A stretch of 34,963 nucleotides of DNA from Spirochaetales bacterium (GCA_017629575.1 JAGBWX010000085.1:1-34963), one strand, 5' to 3'. Positions 8,553 through 16,239 are shown, counted from the first letter of the stretch. Notes: generated by a model from the letters alone, not told the origin. A program made the numbers and translations.

Positions 8553-9167
8553 ATGAAATTACACAAAGTCATTGCGCTCATTGCCTTACTCTCAATATCA
8601 ACACTGCTTTATGCAGAGAAAGCTTATTGGTTCACTAATACAGAAAACAATTACATGACAGAGTCAGGCGCCATTTATAGCGATGTGGCCTATAGTGCTG
8701 CATCCAATGATTACAAGCTCAATTCAGTGGTGGAACTCACAGATACCAAGACTGAAAGGAGTGTTGTCGTAATGATAACAGACACTCTTCCAAAGACAGT
8801 AGAGGGAAGAACAATAGCAATCACTCCAATAGCGGCAGAAGAGCTTGGAATACTAAAGAAGGGCCTTACTGATGTTAGCATTAAGCTAATTAAGGGAGAG
8901 ATGATTCTAGATGAAGCTGATGCCGACCTCGAGAGTGGCTGGTATAAGTATGATCTTGGCCTTTTTGATAGCAGCAAGGAAGTTCAGAAGATATATGCAA
9001 GACTTCTCAGAAACAAACTAAAGCCTGAGATTTCAATCGAAGATGATAAGATCAGAATCATCATTCCTTTTGTACGCGAGTTCGAAAGAGATGATGCAGA
9101 GATTGCCATCGCGCTCTCTGGCGTTGCCGATCCTGTAGCATCAAAGACCTACAGCCCATTCATCTAA
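8553..9167 (+). CDS. RlpA-like exported protein (double-psi beta-barrel plus SPOR-like domain)
   Basis: A 204-residue exported protein. Residues 1-21 (MKLHKVIALIALLSISTLLYA) are a classic signal peptide, probably cleaved after YA. The next 100 or so residues fit the RlpA double-psi barrel: a YWFTNTENNYMTESGAIY segment for the usual WYG...TASGE region, then VVMITDTLP for the catalytic-loop VRINDRGP, then the AAEELGI helix and VSIKLI strand. The C-terminal 65 residues (DLGLFDSSKEVQKIYARLL, then RIIIPFVREFERDDAEIAI) resemble a SPOR peptidoglycan-binding repeat. RlpA proteins are lytic transglycosylases acting on denuded septal glycan. The motif here is divergent, so activity is uncertain. It is followed by a CrtO-like gene, probably in the same transcript. 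Confidence 0.68.
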   Translation: MKLHKVIALIALLSISTLLYAEKAYWFTNTENNYMTESGAIYSDVAYSAASNDYKLNSVVELTDTKTERSVVVMITDTLPKTVEGRTIAITPIAAEELGILKKGLTDVSIKLIKGEMILDEADADLESGWYKYDLGLFDSSKEVQKIYARLLRNKLKPEISIEDDKIRIIIPFVREFERDDAEIAIALSGVADPVASKTYSPFI

Positions 9168-9185
9168 TAGCAAGGAAGACATCTT

Positions 9186-9764
9186 ATGCCTCAATGGACC
9201 AGGACTTTATTTCCCCTGGATGGTTGGCCTGTCCCAATTGTCGTAGTTATTACGCAGTTTGCAGCCTCGCTGATAGTCAACTTCCTATCTTACAGCAAGC
9301 TTTCAGCAATCTATCCACTCTTTAAGATCAGGACTCTGGAAAGAAATGGAGAGATATACCAAGAACTTTTCAATGTGAAGTCATGGAAAGAGCATATACC
9401 TTCTATAGGAGCTTTTGACAAAAAGACGCTTACTAAGGAGAAGCTGACAGCAGAATATGTCTCTCAATATCTTTTAGAGGGACTAAGAGCCGAGCTATGC
9501 CATCTTATATCCATCATTCTATCTATGGCTGTTTTGTTGGTATCGATTCCAAAAACATGGTCATTCATATTGGGTTACTCTGCTCTATTGAACCTGCCAT
9601 GCATAATCATCCAACGATACAACAGGCCTAGATTCGAAAGGATTCTTGCTGCAAAAAATGAAAACGGCCAGATAGGCATTACCGTCTTTTGGATAAAAGA
9701 TGATGGCAAAGCATATACTAGCCGTGAAGAAAAGAGGATGCGCCGAAAAGCACGGCACTCCTGA
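9186..9764 (+). CDS. CrtO-like (glycosyl-diaponeurosporenoate acyltransferase family) membrane protein
   Basis: A 192-residue membrane protein whose conserved features match the glycosyl-4,4'-diaponeurosporenoate acyltransferase (CrtO) family: WKEHIPSIGAFDKKTL near residue 67, an acidic YVSQYLLEGLRAELCH helix, and the diagnostic NLPCIIIQRYNRPR stretch about residues 138-151. Three hydrophobic segments are visible (about 16-36, 105-123 and 126-143). In staphylococci the family acylates a carotenoid glycoside. No carotenoid genes are present here, so a different membrane lipid or glycolipid acceptor is likely (inference). AAGGA lies nine bases before the ATG. The stop abuts that of the convergent barrel gene. 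Confidence 0.6.
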   Translation: MPQWTRTLFPLDGWPVPIVVVITQFAASLIVNFLSYSKLSAIYPLFKIRTLERNGEIYQELFNVKSWKEHIPSIGAFDKKTLTKEKLTAEYVSQYLLEGLRAELCHLISIILSMAVLLVSIPKTWSFILGYSALLNLPCIIIQRYNRPRFERILAAKNENGQIGITVFWIKDDGKAYTSREEKRMRRKARHS

Positions 9765-10922
9765 TTAGAAGTCTAGGAATATAGTCATTGAACCTACGAG
9801 GCCAGACTTGCCCTTTGCATAGTTCTCGCCCTCGAAGAGATATGCAAACTGATAACCGAGATCAAGGCCATCAGCGAGTGTAACTGTAGCCTGAACACCT
9901 GCGGAGGAAAGAATATACTTCTCCTTTACATCTGTGTTGAGAACCTTGCCAAATCCATAGCCGAAGTCATAGAAGATATTGATTCTAGGAGCAATGCCAT
10001 CAACGCCAATAAATGGACCTGCGAATCTGATATCTGAGTTGCTTACGATTGAGAATTCAGAATTATATGTTCCCTTTGTAAAGCCTCTAACTCTTCTACC
10101 GAGAGAGTTTGGTTCCTGGAAGAACATAGGAACAGCCTTTCCGCCAATATACTTGATGTTTGTTCTGTTGATAGCGACGATTGAAAGCATTGTTGCATCA
10201 TTTGACTCAAGCTTATAAAGAGTTTTTGCGCTAATAGCATTGAGAGTGAATGCATAGTAATCTGCATAGCCGTCAAGGGCCTTGTTGAGAGCGCTTGGTG
10301 CCCAGAGAGCCTCAGCCTCAAGGATGTAGCCATCGTTTGTATGGATGTCATCAACCATTTCTGCAACCTTGAAAGAAAGTGCAAACTGAGTTCCAAGGAA
10401 CCGCTTGTTTCCATTGATTTCAGGAATTGTTGTTCCTCTATAGTTGTCGCCAATTCCGTAGCCTGCGAGAGTCTTGATTGCATACTCGCCACCATTCTTC
10501 TTAACCTTGCCAACAGAAACAGAATCAACAGCCTTATCGAACTGTCCATTGTATGAAAGACTTACTTCGAGAATGCGATCATCGTCATTTGGCAAGAAAT
10601 CCTGCTTTACAGAAAGGGACCAATCAAGATCGATTGCATCATAGACAACTGGATCTGCCTTGATTACAGCTCCTGTATCAGGATTCTGCCAAACCTTTCT
10701 CTGTGTATAACCACCACCAGCAAGAATTCTGAAGGATGTCTCTGATCCATCTATCAACGAAATGCCATCATATTCAACACCTGCTGTTGCATGGAGAGGA
10801 ACAAAGCCCAAAAGCAAATCAGGATGCATTGTGAACTTTCCAAAAACAAAATTAACTGAGGCAAAAATAGATGAAACTGCAAATAGGAGAACAAAAGCTA
10901 TAGTTAAAATCTTCTTTTTCAT
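9765..10922 (-). CDS. Outer-membrane beta-barrel, Omp85/BamA-C-terminal-like without POTRA domains
   Basis: A 385-residue exported protein. Residues 1-21 are a signal peptide ending SIFA. The mature part is rich in alternating aromatic/hydrophobic strands and ends in a phenylalanine (MTIFLDF), as outer-membrane barrels do. Residues 278-281 read VRGF after GGKAVPMFFQEPNSLGRR, followed by NSDIRFAGP. This is the pattern of the conserved (V/I)RG(Y/F) loop 6 motif and following strand of Omp85 barrels. The size fits a 16-strand barrel with no periplasmic POTRA repeats. It could alternatively be an unrelated barrel with a chance RGF. Promoter TATAAT ends six bases before the ATG. Confidence 0.6.
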   Translation of the reverse strand: MKKKILTIAFVLLFAVSSIFASVNFVFGKFTMHPDLLLGFVPLHATAGVEYDGISLIDGSETSFRILAGGGYTQRKVWQNPDTGAVIKADPVVYDAIDLDWSLSVKQDFLPNDDDRILEVSLSYNGQFDKAVDSVSVGKVKKNGGEYAIKTLAGYGIGDNYRGTTIPEINGNKRFLGTQFALSFKVAEMVDDIHTNDGYILEAEALWAPSALNKALDGYADYYAFTLNAISAKTLYKLESNDATMLSIVAINRTNIKYIGGKAVPMFFQEPNSLGRRVRGFTKGTYNSEFSIVSNSDIRFAGPFIGVDGIAPRINIFYDFGYGFGKVLNTDVKEKYILSSAGVQATVTLADGLDLGYQFAYLFEGENYAKGKSGLVGSMTIFLDF

Positions 10923-10928
10923 AGCCTC

Positions 10929-10934
10929 ATTATA
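10929..10934 (-). promoter_or_regulatory. -10 element of the barrel gene, leaderless spacing
   Basis: Minus strand TATAAT followed by GAGGCT and then the ATG at 10922, a six-base gap. A TTTACA lies 19 bases upstream as a possible -35. Confidence 0.7.
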
Positions 10935-10974
10935 AATCCATTATTGCCAAAGGTGTAAAGGGCTTTATTAGACC

Positions 10975-11003
10975 TTGAATGCCACCCTCTTTTGTGCTAG
11001 ATT
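10975..11003 (+). promoter_or_regulatory. Promoter of the tRNA gene
   Basis: TTGAAT (10975-10980), a 17-base spacer and TAGATT (10998-11003). The tRNA begins ten bases after the -10, leaving room for a very short 5' leader. Confidence 0.7.
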
Positions 11004-11012
11004 TAGTTTTAC

Positions 11013-11085
11013 GGGCCTTTAGCTCAATGGTTAGAGCAAAGGACTCATAATCCTTGGGTTGCCGGTTCAAGTCCGGCAGGGCCCA
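11013..11085 (+). tRNA. tRNA with CAU anticodon, Ile2 (lysidine) type more likely than Met
   Basis: A full cloverleaf is visible: acceptor GGGCCTT pairing with AGGGCCC, D arm GCTC/GAGC, anticodon stem AAGGA/TCCTT around loop CTCATAA, T arm GCCGG/CCGGC with loop TTCAAGT, and discriminator A. The anticodon is CAT. Initiator tRNA is excluded because the anticodon stem lacks the three G-C pairs. The acceptor C4-G69 and C5-G68 pairs and the overall similarity to tRNA-Ile2 (for example the TTAGCTCA and GGTTCAAGTCC stretches) favour the isoleucine isoacceptor, whose C34 becomes lysidine through TilS. Elongator Met remains possible. The 3' CCA is not encoded. A bidirectional terminator follows. Confidence 0.9.
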
Positions 11086-11087
11086 AA

Positions 11088-11119
11088 AAAAGAGGGACTT
11101 TTCCGAAGGTCCCTCTTTT
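11088..11119. terminator. Bidirectional terminator between the tRNA and the methyltransferase
   Basis: Stem AGAGGGAC (11091-11098) pairs with GTCCCTCT (11109-11116). Plus-strand transcripts end in TTTT. Minus-strand transcripts end in seven Us from the A run at 11084-11090. It serves the tRNA on one side and the methyltransferase on the other. Confidence 0.85.
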
Positions 11120-11123
11120 CCTT

Positions 11124-11705
11124 TTACTTGATAAGTATTGCGTTTAGCCAAGTATCGCCACTTCTATCTAAACGGACATCTTTTGATACCCAGGTCTTTT
11201 CAACTCTGAATTTACTGCCCTCAACCAGCTTTTCGAGCTTGCTTTCTGTCATGTCTGTGAAATATCTTTCACCTCTCATGCCCTCTGCATCTCCATATCG
11301 GAAAGAAGCATAGAAAGCCCCGCCTGGCTTTAGGGCTTTATAGATAAGTCCAATTACCCTTTTAAGATTTTCATAAGGAAGATGGAGGACTGATGAACAG
11401 GCCCAAATGCCGTCATACTTGGAAATATCATCCAAGTCCTCAAAATACAAATGCCTTACTTCCTTGTTTAGATATTCAGAAGCAAACTTGCAAATCTCCT
11501 CAGTTCCGTCAACTGCCTCGATTTCGTAGCCCTTCTGAATGAAGATTTTGCTGTCTCTGCCTGAACCACATCCAAAATCAAGGATTAATCCGCCATCCTC
11601 GACATACTTCAGGAATTCATTTATCGCTGCATCCATCATGCATCCTAAAGTACTTTGAATGTAGATACTGGCATTGTCCCTATAGTAATCCAATGTCCTA
11701 GTCAT
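11124..11705 (-). CDS. Class I SAM-dependent methyltransferase
   Basis: A 193-residue Rossmann-fold methyltransferase. Motif I is LILDFGCGSGRDSKIF (about residues 40-55), the acidic end of strand 2 is EAVDGTEE, and the later YDGIWACSSVLHLPYENL and LKPGGAFYASF segments are motifs IV-V as seen in the methyltransferase-11/TehB-like group. The size is that of a stand-alone small-molecule methyltransferase. The substrate cannot be told from sequence. The start at 11705 follows TATCCT by six bases with no Shine-Dalgarno. The gene ends at the shared terminator with the tRNA. Confidence 0.85.
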   Translation of the reverse strand: MTRTLDYYRDNASIYIQSTLGCMMDAAINEFLKYVEDGGLILDFGCGSGRDSKIFIQKGYEIEAVDGTEEICKFASEYLNKEVRHLYFEDLDDISKYDGIWACSSVLHLPYENLKRVIGLIYKALKPGGAFYASFRYGDAEGMRGERYFTDMTESKLEKLVEGSKFRVEKTWVSKDVRLDRSGDTWLNAILIK

Positions 11706-11711
11706 ACCATT

Positions 11712-11717
11712 AGGATA
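11712..11717 (-). promoter_or_regulatory. -10 element of the methyltransferase gene, leaderless spacing
   Basis: Minus strand TATCCT is followed by six bases and then the ATG at 11705. No convincing -35 is seen at 16-18 bases. Confidence 0.5.
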
Positions 11718-11753
11718 ATGCGCTTTTCAGACATTGGATATTTTTTTCTAATT

Positions 11754-12530
11754 TTATTTCATCATCAGAATGGAGAGTTCCTCCAAGAGAACCATGACTC
11801 CAATTCTAGCAAGAATGAGTTTATCCTCATCAAGAATCTTCTCAGAGAATGGAACCAAGAGATTATCTGCTTTTACAGCCATCCAGCTCTTGCTATCCAA
11901 TGTCATTACAGAAACAGGAATTCCTCTTTCCTTAGCATTCTTGATATATGGGCTGAGGTTATTGTTATCTCCTGCTGGAGAGACGATAAACAACATTCCC
12001 TCGATGGTCTTTGGATTAGCTAGGAATTCTGAAATTGACTGATGGTTAACATCATAGTTGAGCGCAATAAGCCTATTGGCAAGGTTTGAGGCAAAGAAAT
12101 TTGCATCAGAGAAGAGAATAGTAATCTTATCAATTGTCTTAAGCTCAGCTGCAATCTTTACAAGGACATTGAGATTGTCCTCATTGAGTGTCTTCTCTGA
12201 AATTCTGCAGATACCCGCATGGAATGTCGCATTGATTTCCTCTGGAGTGCTATCCTTAGATAACTTCTTCAATTTTAATGGGAAAGCGCTCTTGCCAGCC
12301 TCATAATAGATCTTGAAATCCTTAAGTCCCTTGAAGCCAAGAGTCTTGCAGAATCTAACAACAGTAGCCTTGCTTACATCTGAAGCTTTGGCAATATCAG
12401 ATATATCCATTTCCTGAATCTTGTCCTCATGCTTCAAGAGATATGCAGCAACCTTTCTTTCGAGAATGCTAAGTTCCCCCAGGTGTGCAGGCATCATTTC
12501 GGCCAATCTTGATTCATCCTTTATAGCCAT
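11754..12530 (-). CDS. RpiR/MurR-family transcriptional regulator (HTH plus SIS)
   Basis: A 258-residue regulator. The N-terminal RpiR helix-turn-helix is clear: LSILERKVAAYLLKHEDKI, then ISDIAKASDVSKATVVRFCKTLGFKGLKDFK at about residues 43-73. The C-terminal half is a sugar-isomerase (SIS) fold that normally senses a sugar phosphate, though the usual ISxSGxT phosphate loop is only weakly kept (FIVSPAGDNNN). The family controls sugar-phosphate or amino-sugar catabolic genes. No such catabolic gene is adjacent, so the target is unknown. Start 12530 has GAGG about 11 bases upstream and a probable promoter about 75 bases upstream. Confidence 0.88.
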   Translation of the reverse strand: MAIKDESRLAEMMPAHLGELSILERKVAAYLLKHEDKIQEMDISDIAKASDVSKATVVRFCKTLGFKGLKDFKIYYEAGKSAFPLKLKKLSKDSTPEEINATFHAGICRISEKTLNEDNLNVLVKIAAELKTIDKITILFSDANFFASNLANRLIALNYDVNHQSISEFLANPKTIEGMLFIVSPAGDNNNLSPYIKNAKERGIPVSVMTLDSKSWMAVKADNLLVPFSEKILDEDKLILARIGVMVLLEELSILMMK

Positions 12531-12603
12531 TTTTCAGTTTTCCTCATTCTTTAAATTGTTGTTATGTCCCCGCCATATCTTTTGAAAAAGAAACCCGATT
12601 ATT

Positions 12604-12631
12604 ATTATGCAGTATTTTTCATTCACTTCAA
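12604..12631 (-). promoter_or_regulatory. Probable promoter of the rpiR-family gene
   Basis: Minus strand TTGAAG (12626-12631), 16 bases, CATAAT (12604-12609). This gives a leader of about 65-70 bases, unlike the leaderless genes. The rest of the 12531-12745 gap is AT-rich without other recognisable structure. Confidence 0.45.
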
Positions 12632-12745
12632 GTAAGATTTGTATAATAAATCACTTGTGTAAAGAATGAGATTCTATGAAAACTTTTATGAGAAAAGCTG
12701 TAAATATAATGAATTAAGAGTAAACTAGTAATTTTTTTTCGTGTT

Positions 12746-13627
12746 TTATAGCAAATTTAATAATTTTGTACCATTAAATATCAGATCTGAACCAATCATC
12801 ATATCTATTCCATCCTCAAGAGATGAAATGTAACTGCCATAGAAGGAATCCAGATTATTTCTGTTGCTTTTCCTTGCTTTAAAAGTATCGCTAGAAATTG
12901 AAACAGCGCCTTTATCTCCTGAAATGGAGAACTTGCTATGTCTCAATCCATCAGGAGCTTTGAAATTGATTTCAATTGAAGTATCTCTGTCAAAATACGC
13001 TCTATATGATGAATCATTGATTTTATCAAGCTTTGTCACAGGACCAAATAAATGGCAAAGAAGAAGCATCTCAGAATAGGAATCCAAAATATCAATCCTA
13101 CCACCTGAGAGTTCTGGATTGCATTTCCAAGAAGATGCTCTATTGTAGATATCGGAATGTGGAAAAATATCCAGCTTTCCAGAGAGAACTTTTCCAAGCC
13201 TACCATCATCTATGGCTGCTTTTGCATTGATACACTCATCTGAGAAAATTACCTCAGCTGGGGATGATATAAATACGCCCTCGTCTTCTACAATGGAAAG
13301 AAGGTTCTCTACCCTTTCTAATGTGGTTTCCAAAGGACACTCAATTATGAGGCTCCTTCCTGTTTTTGCAATCATTGCTGCGTGCTGGAGATGGAGTGAA
13401 TTGGGTGTTGATAAAACAACGACATCTACCTGCTCATCATCGAGAAGGTATTCTACCTCGTCATAGATTTTTGGAGATCCGTGTCTAGATGCAAATTCAG
13501 CTGCCTTATCTAGCTTCCGGCTGCAGACTGCAGCAAGATAACACCCATTCAGCCTCGATATAGACTCTGCATGTCTTTCAGCCCTTTGGCCTAGTCCGAC
13601 GATGCCAAAGCCTAGCTTATCGCTCAT
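12746..13627 (-). CDS. Gfo/Idh/MocA-like oxidoreductase lacking the EKP lysine
   Basis: A 293-residue protein of the Gfo/Idh/MocA type. The dinucleotide-binding loop GIVGLGQRAERHA (residues 8-20), the VVVLSTPNSLH strand and a sheet-like C-terminal half are as expected. The hallmark EKP motif, which supplies a lysine for catalysis, reads ECP (Cys97). The usual downstream GxxxDxxxH region becomes SGGRIDILDSYSEML, so the catalytic His is not apparent. The length is 40-60 residues below the family norm. It is likely a non-catalytic or altered relative. It is the last gene of a four-gene unit and overlaps the upstream gene by four bases. Confidence 0.75.
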   Translation of the reverse strand: MSDKLGFGIVGLGQRAERHAESISRLNGCYLAAVCSRKLDKAAEFASRHGSPKIYDEVEYLLDDEQVDVVVLSTPNSLHLQHAAMIAKTGRSLIIECPLETTLERVENLLSIVEDEGVFISSPAEVIFSDECINAKAAIDDGRLGKVLSGKLDIFPHSDIYNRASSWKCNPELSGGRIDILDSYSEMLLLCHLFGPVTKLDKINDSSYRAYFDRDTSIEINFKAPDGLRHSKFSISGDKGAVSISSDTFKARKSNRNNLDSFYGSYISSLEDGIDMMIGSDLIFNGTKLLNLL

Positions 13628-14076
13628 ACCTCTTCAGCATCCTCTACAGAATCGAAGCTATCATATACAGCCTCTAAAAAGTATGAAAGAATCGAAGCTT
13701 CATCTCTTGCTCCAGCATATGGACCCAAATCTTCCCTTCTATCATCACCATACATGACAATGTGGTCAGGACCGAAGAATCCCTTTGTGCCATAGTCCTG
13801 CTGAAGTTCCTTAACTGAAACACCAAGCATTGAAGAAAGCACCCTAAGGTCCTCCTTCTCGAGAGAAATAACGTAGATAAGCTCCCCATCGTTCTCGACT
13901 GTCATTGAATAGGAGATAGAGACAACGCTCTGTGGATTCTTTGGGATTGCATTTCTTATAAAGCAAAGATCCATGCCTTCGAGCTTGAAGCGCTTGAGGA
14001 CGCCCTTATCTGTCATTGGTATATTTGGAAAACGATAGAAATCGAGTTCGTCTGCTAAAATCTTAGATATAATCAT
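13624..14076 (-). CDS. Conserved-looking protein of unknown function
   Basis: I do not recognise this 150-residue protein. It is soluble and acidic, with no signal peptide, no transmembrane segment and no cysteine pattern. The middle reads as alternating beta strands (VVSISYSMTVENDGELIYVISL). It is followed by a helix-turn segment (EDLRVLSSMLGVSVKELQQDYG) and an acidic helical tail (ASILSYFLEAVYDSFDSVEDAEEV). The gene overlaps both neighbours by four bases (ATGA type), so it is almost certainly expressed and translationally coupled with YihY and the Gfo/Idh-like protein. A role linked to one of these is plausible, but nothing in the sequence proves it. Confidence 0.75.
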   Translation of the reverse strand: MIISKILADELDFYRFPNIPMTDKGVLKRFKLEGMDLCFIRNAIPKNPQSVVSISYSMTVENDGELIYVISLEKEDLRVLSSMLGVSVKELQQDYGTKGFFGPDHIVMYGDDRREDLGPYAGARDEASILSYFLEAVYDSFDSVEDAEEV

Positions 14077-15329
14077 ATTCTCTCCAAAAGTTTTTCCATT
14101 GTAAGGAATGTGAAGCCCTTTTCTCCCTTCTGATAGAGCTCAATGGCAATAGAATCACCAACATTCTCGATGCTATCAGAGTTTACCTCATCTACTCCAT
14201 ATAGTAGATGAATGACATCCCTTACAGATATTGAACCTAGAGGTCTTCCTGGGACAAAGGATGTATACTGATTGTTGGATGCAATGATAAATCCTGCTTC
14301 ATCAAGCTCTCTAAGGTACTTCATGATTCTTGAAATAGGAATCCTCAAGGTTCTGGATATATCTTTTATAGATGTAACCCCCTCGCCTTTCTGATATCTG
14401 TCGCAAATCATCAAAAGAAGATTTATAGCCTCTGCAATAGTCTTTGCAGGACTCTGGGAAAGACCACTAATTGTGTTTCCATCTGGCTTGAACTGATGAA
14501 TGTATGCAATCTCCGTTATTGCAATCAGGATGTACCAGAAGATGTAAAGGTAGAGAAGAACGAAGAAGATTGATGCAAGTGTTCCATAGATAGTCCAATA
14601 TGAAACAAGTTTAGAAACTAGGAAACTGAATGCAAAATTAACTATTGATATGAATACAAGACCTGTAGTTGCTCCAATTGCTGCACTTGAATTCCTGACC
14701 TTTGTGTTTGGAACAGCTATTAAGAATAAGAAGAAAGAGAACCAAACCAAGGCAAGGGAACCAATCTTTCGCACCACTATTGCCATTGTCATTGTTAACT
14801 CTGTGTTATTTACATAAGCTTCAAATCGTGCCATAAGGGTACTTGAAAGCGCAAAGATCATTGCAATGAGCACGGTGAATACTATGAGGAAAATAACAAA
14901 AGTTCCATACCTCTTGACTACTCCATTCTGTGGCCTTGTCTTGTAAATCTGATTGATTACCATGTAAATTTTGTTTACAAGAAGGATTCCTGTATAAAAG
15001 TATGATACAAGGCCAATAGCGCCAAGGCGCATTGCATTTGCTGAATAGTTCACGAGCTCAGAAAGAATCTCTGCTGAAGCCTCATCGCCAAATGTATTGG
15101 TTAACCAAATCGTCAAGTTTTCGAAAAATGATTGGAGAGCATCAAAAGACGATAAGAAGGTAAACAAGAAGGTAAGACATGGAATAAGGGCAATAAGCGT
15201 TGAATAAACTAGGCCTGATGCCAAAATCGTAATATTCTCAATAGAAAGCCCCTTGAGTACATTCTTCAAGACTTTATAGTAATTTCCCCACCAAGAAGTC
15301 AGCTCTTTTTCTTTTTTTTCGTTACTCAC
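14073..15329 (-). CDS. YihY/UPF0761 membrane protein with C-terminal winged-helix domain
   Basis: A 418-residue protein. Residues 1-280 are the YihY/BrkB membrane domain: about six transmembrane helices and the conserved ASGLVYSTLIALIPCLTFLF start of helix 1. The family was once called ribonuclease BN, but that is a misassignment and its function is unknown. Residues about 290-355 add a winged-helix-like domain (GVTSIKDISRTLRIPISRIMKYLRELDEAGFI), giving a membrane protein with a possible cytoplasmic nucleic-acid-binding or dimerising part. The gene overlaps the hydrolase gene by eight bases and the next gene by four. Confidence 0.88.
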   Translation of the reverse strand: MSNEKKEKELTSWWGNYYKVLKNVLKGLSIENITILASGLVYSTLIALIPCLTFLFTFLSSFDALQSFFENLTIWLTNTFGDEASAEILSELVNYSANAMRLGAIGLVSYFYTGILLVNKIYMVINQIYKTRPQNGVVKRYGTFVIFLIVFTVLIAMIFALSSTLMARFEAYVNNTELTMTMAIVVRKIGSLALVWFSFFLFLIAVPNTKVRNSSAAIGATTGLVFISIVNFAFSFLVSKLVSYWTIYGTLASIFFVLLYLYIFWYILIAITEIAYIHQFKPDGNTISGLSQSPAKTIAEAINLLLMICDRYQKGEGVTSIKDISRTLRIPISRIMKYLRELDEAGFIIASNNQYTSFVPGRPLGSISVRDVIHLLYGVDEVNSDSIENVGDSIAIELYQKGEKGFTFLTMEKLLERI

Positions 15330-16239
15330 TTAAAAATTCCCTATAGAATCCAGCAATGATATCCAAGCTCTCATGCTTTGTATCATCATTGAGAATCTCA
15401 TGTCTTCCATTCTTTATCAGGGCAAGCCTTACATCTTCAATTCCTGCATCTTTATAAAGCTTGCATGACTGCTCAACGCCCTTGGAGAAGTTGCCAACAG
15501 GGTCATCTTCACCAGAAATGAGCAGAATTGGAAGATCCTTTCTGATTTTCTTAGCTACCGCTGGATCGTTGGCGATAATTGTACCTCCAATGAGGTCTTT
15601 ATAGAAGCTAGATGTACAGGTAAAACCACATAGAGGATCTGCAATATACTTTTCAACCATCTCTCTATCCTTGCTGAGCCATGCAAAAGGTCCTTCGCTC
15701 TTGAACTTTGCATTATAGCCGCCAAAGATAATTACATTGAGCATCATATCTTTGTGCTTTGCACCAAAGAGTGCCTGCTTGAAGCTTGCAAGCCCCTTTC
15801 CAATGACACCAATTGCCCCCTGACTGCCTCCGGTACCGCAAATAACCGCAGCATCATAAATATCGCTATGGTCTGCAATATTCTTTCTTGCCATGAAGGA
15901 ACCCATTGAGTGGCCAAAGATGAAGTGTGGGATGCCCTTATATTCCTCGTTGATGATCATATCAATGTCATAGCCATCGATAGATGCATGTTCCCAGCCA
16001 TTCTTTTTGTTGAAATAGCCCTTAAGACCTTCCTCTCCAAGGCTATTGCCATGCCCCATATGGTCGTGGCAGAAAACTGCAAAGCCTTCATTGTTCATGT
16101 ATTCTGCAAATTCGGCATATCTAGCACCATGCTCTGCCATTCCATGATAGATATGGATTGTTGCTCTTGCATTTTCAACTGGCCAAACTCTATAGAAAAT
16201 CTTCTGCCCCAGTCTATTGATGAACTCTCTTTCCAACAT
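15322..16239 (-). CDS. Alpha/beta hydrolase, monoacylglycerol lipase-like
   Basis: A protein of 305 residues (315 if started at ATG 16269) with the serine hydrolase lid family fold of monoacylglycerol lipases/lysophospholipases. The oxyanion region is HIYHGMAEHGARYAEFA, the DHMGHG turn is typical, the nucleophile elbow is GHSMGS, the acid is in LLISGEDDPVG and the histidine is in NGRHEILND. It probably cleaves an acyl-glycerol or lysophospholipid. ATG 16239 is chosen because homologous sequence starts there and GGAGG sits ten bases upstream. ATG 16269 nine bases after a TAGAAT is an alternative. First gene of a four-gene operon. Confidence 0.87.
   Translation of the reverse strand: MLEREFINRLGQKIFYRVWPVENARATIHIYHGMAEHGARYAEFAEYMNNEGFAVFCHDHMGHGNSLGEEGLKGYFNKKNGWEHASIDGYDIDMIINEEYKGIPHFIFGHSMGSFMARKNIADHSDIYDAAVICGTGGSQGAIGVIGKGLASFKQALFGAKHKDMMLNVIIFGGYNAKFKSEGPFAWLSKDREMVEKYIADPLCGFTCTSSFYKDLIGGTIIANDPAVAKKIRKDLPILLISGEDDPVGNFSKGVEQSCKLYKDAGIEDVRLALIKNGRHEILNDDTKHESLDIIAGFYREFLSE

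Noticed and set aside
10930-11151. Small minus-strand frame across the tRNA
   Set aside because: It overlaps the tRNA and the bidirectional terminator and has no start signals.
13624-14076. Antitoxin or HTH assignment for the orphan 150-residue protein
   Set aside because: The LGVSVKELQQDYG stretch resembles half of a helix-turn-helix, but the surrounding strands do not fit the fold, so it is left unassigned.
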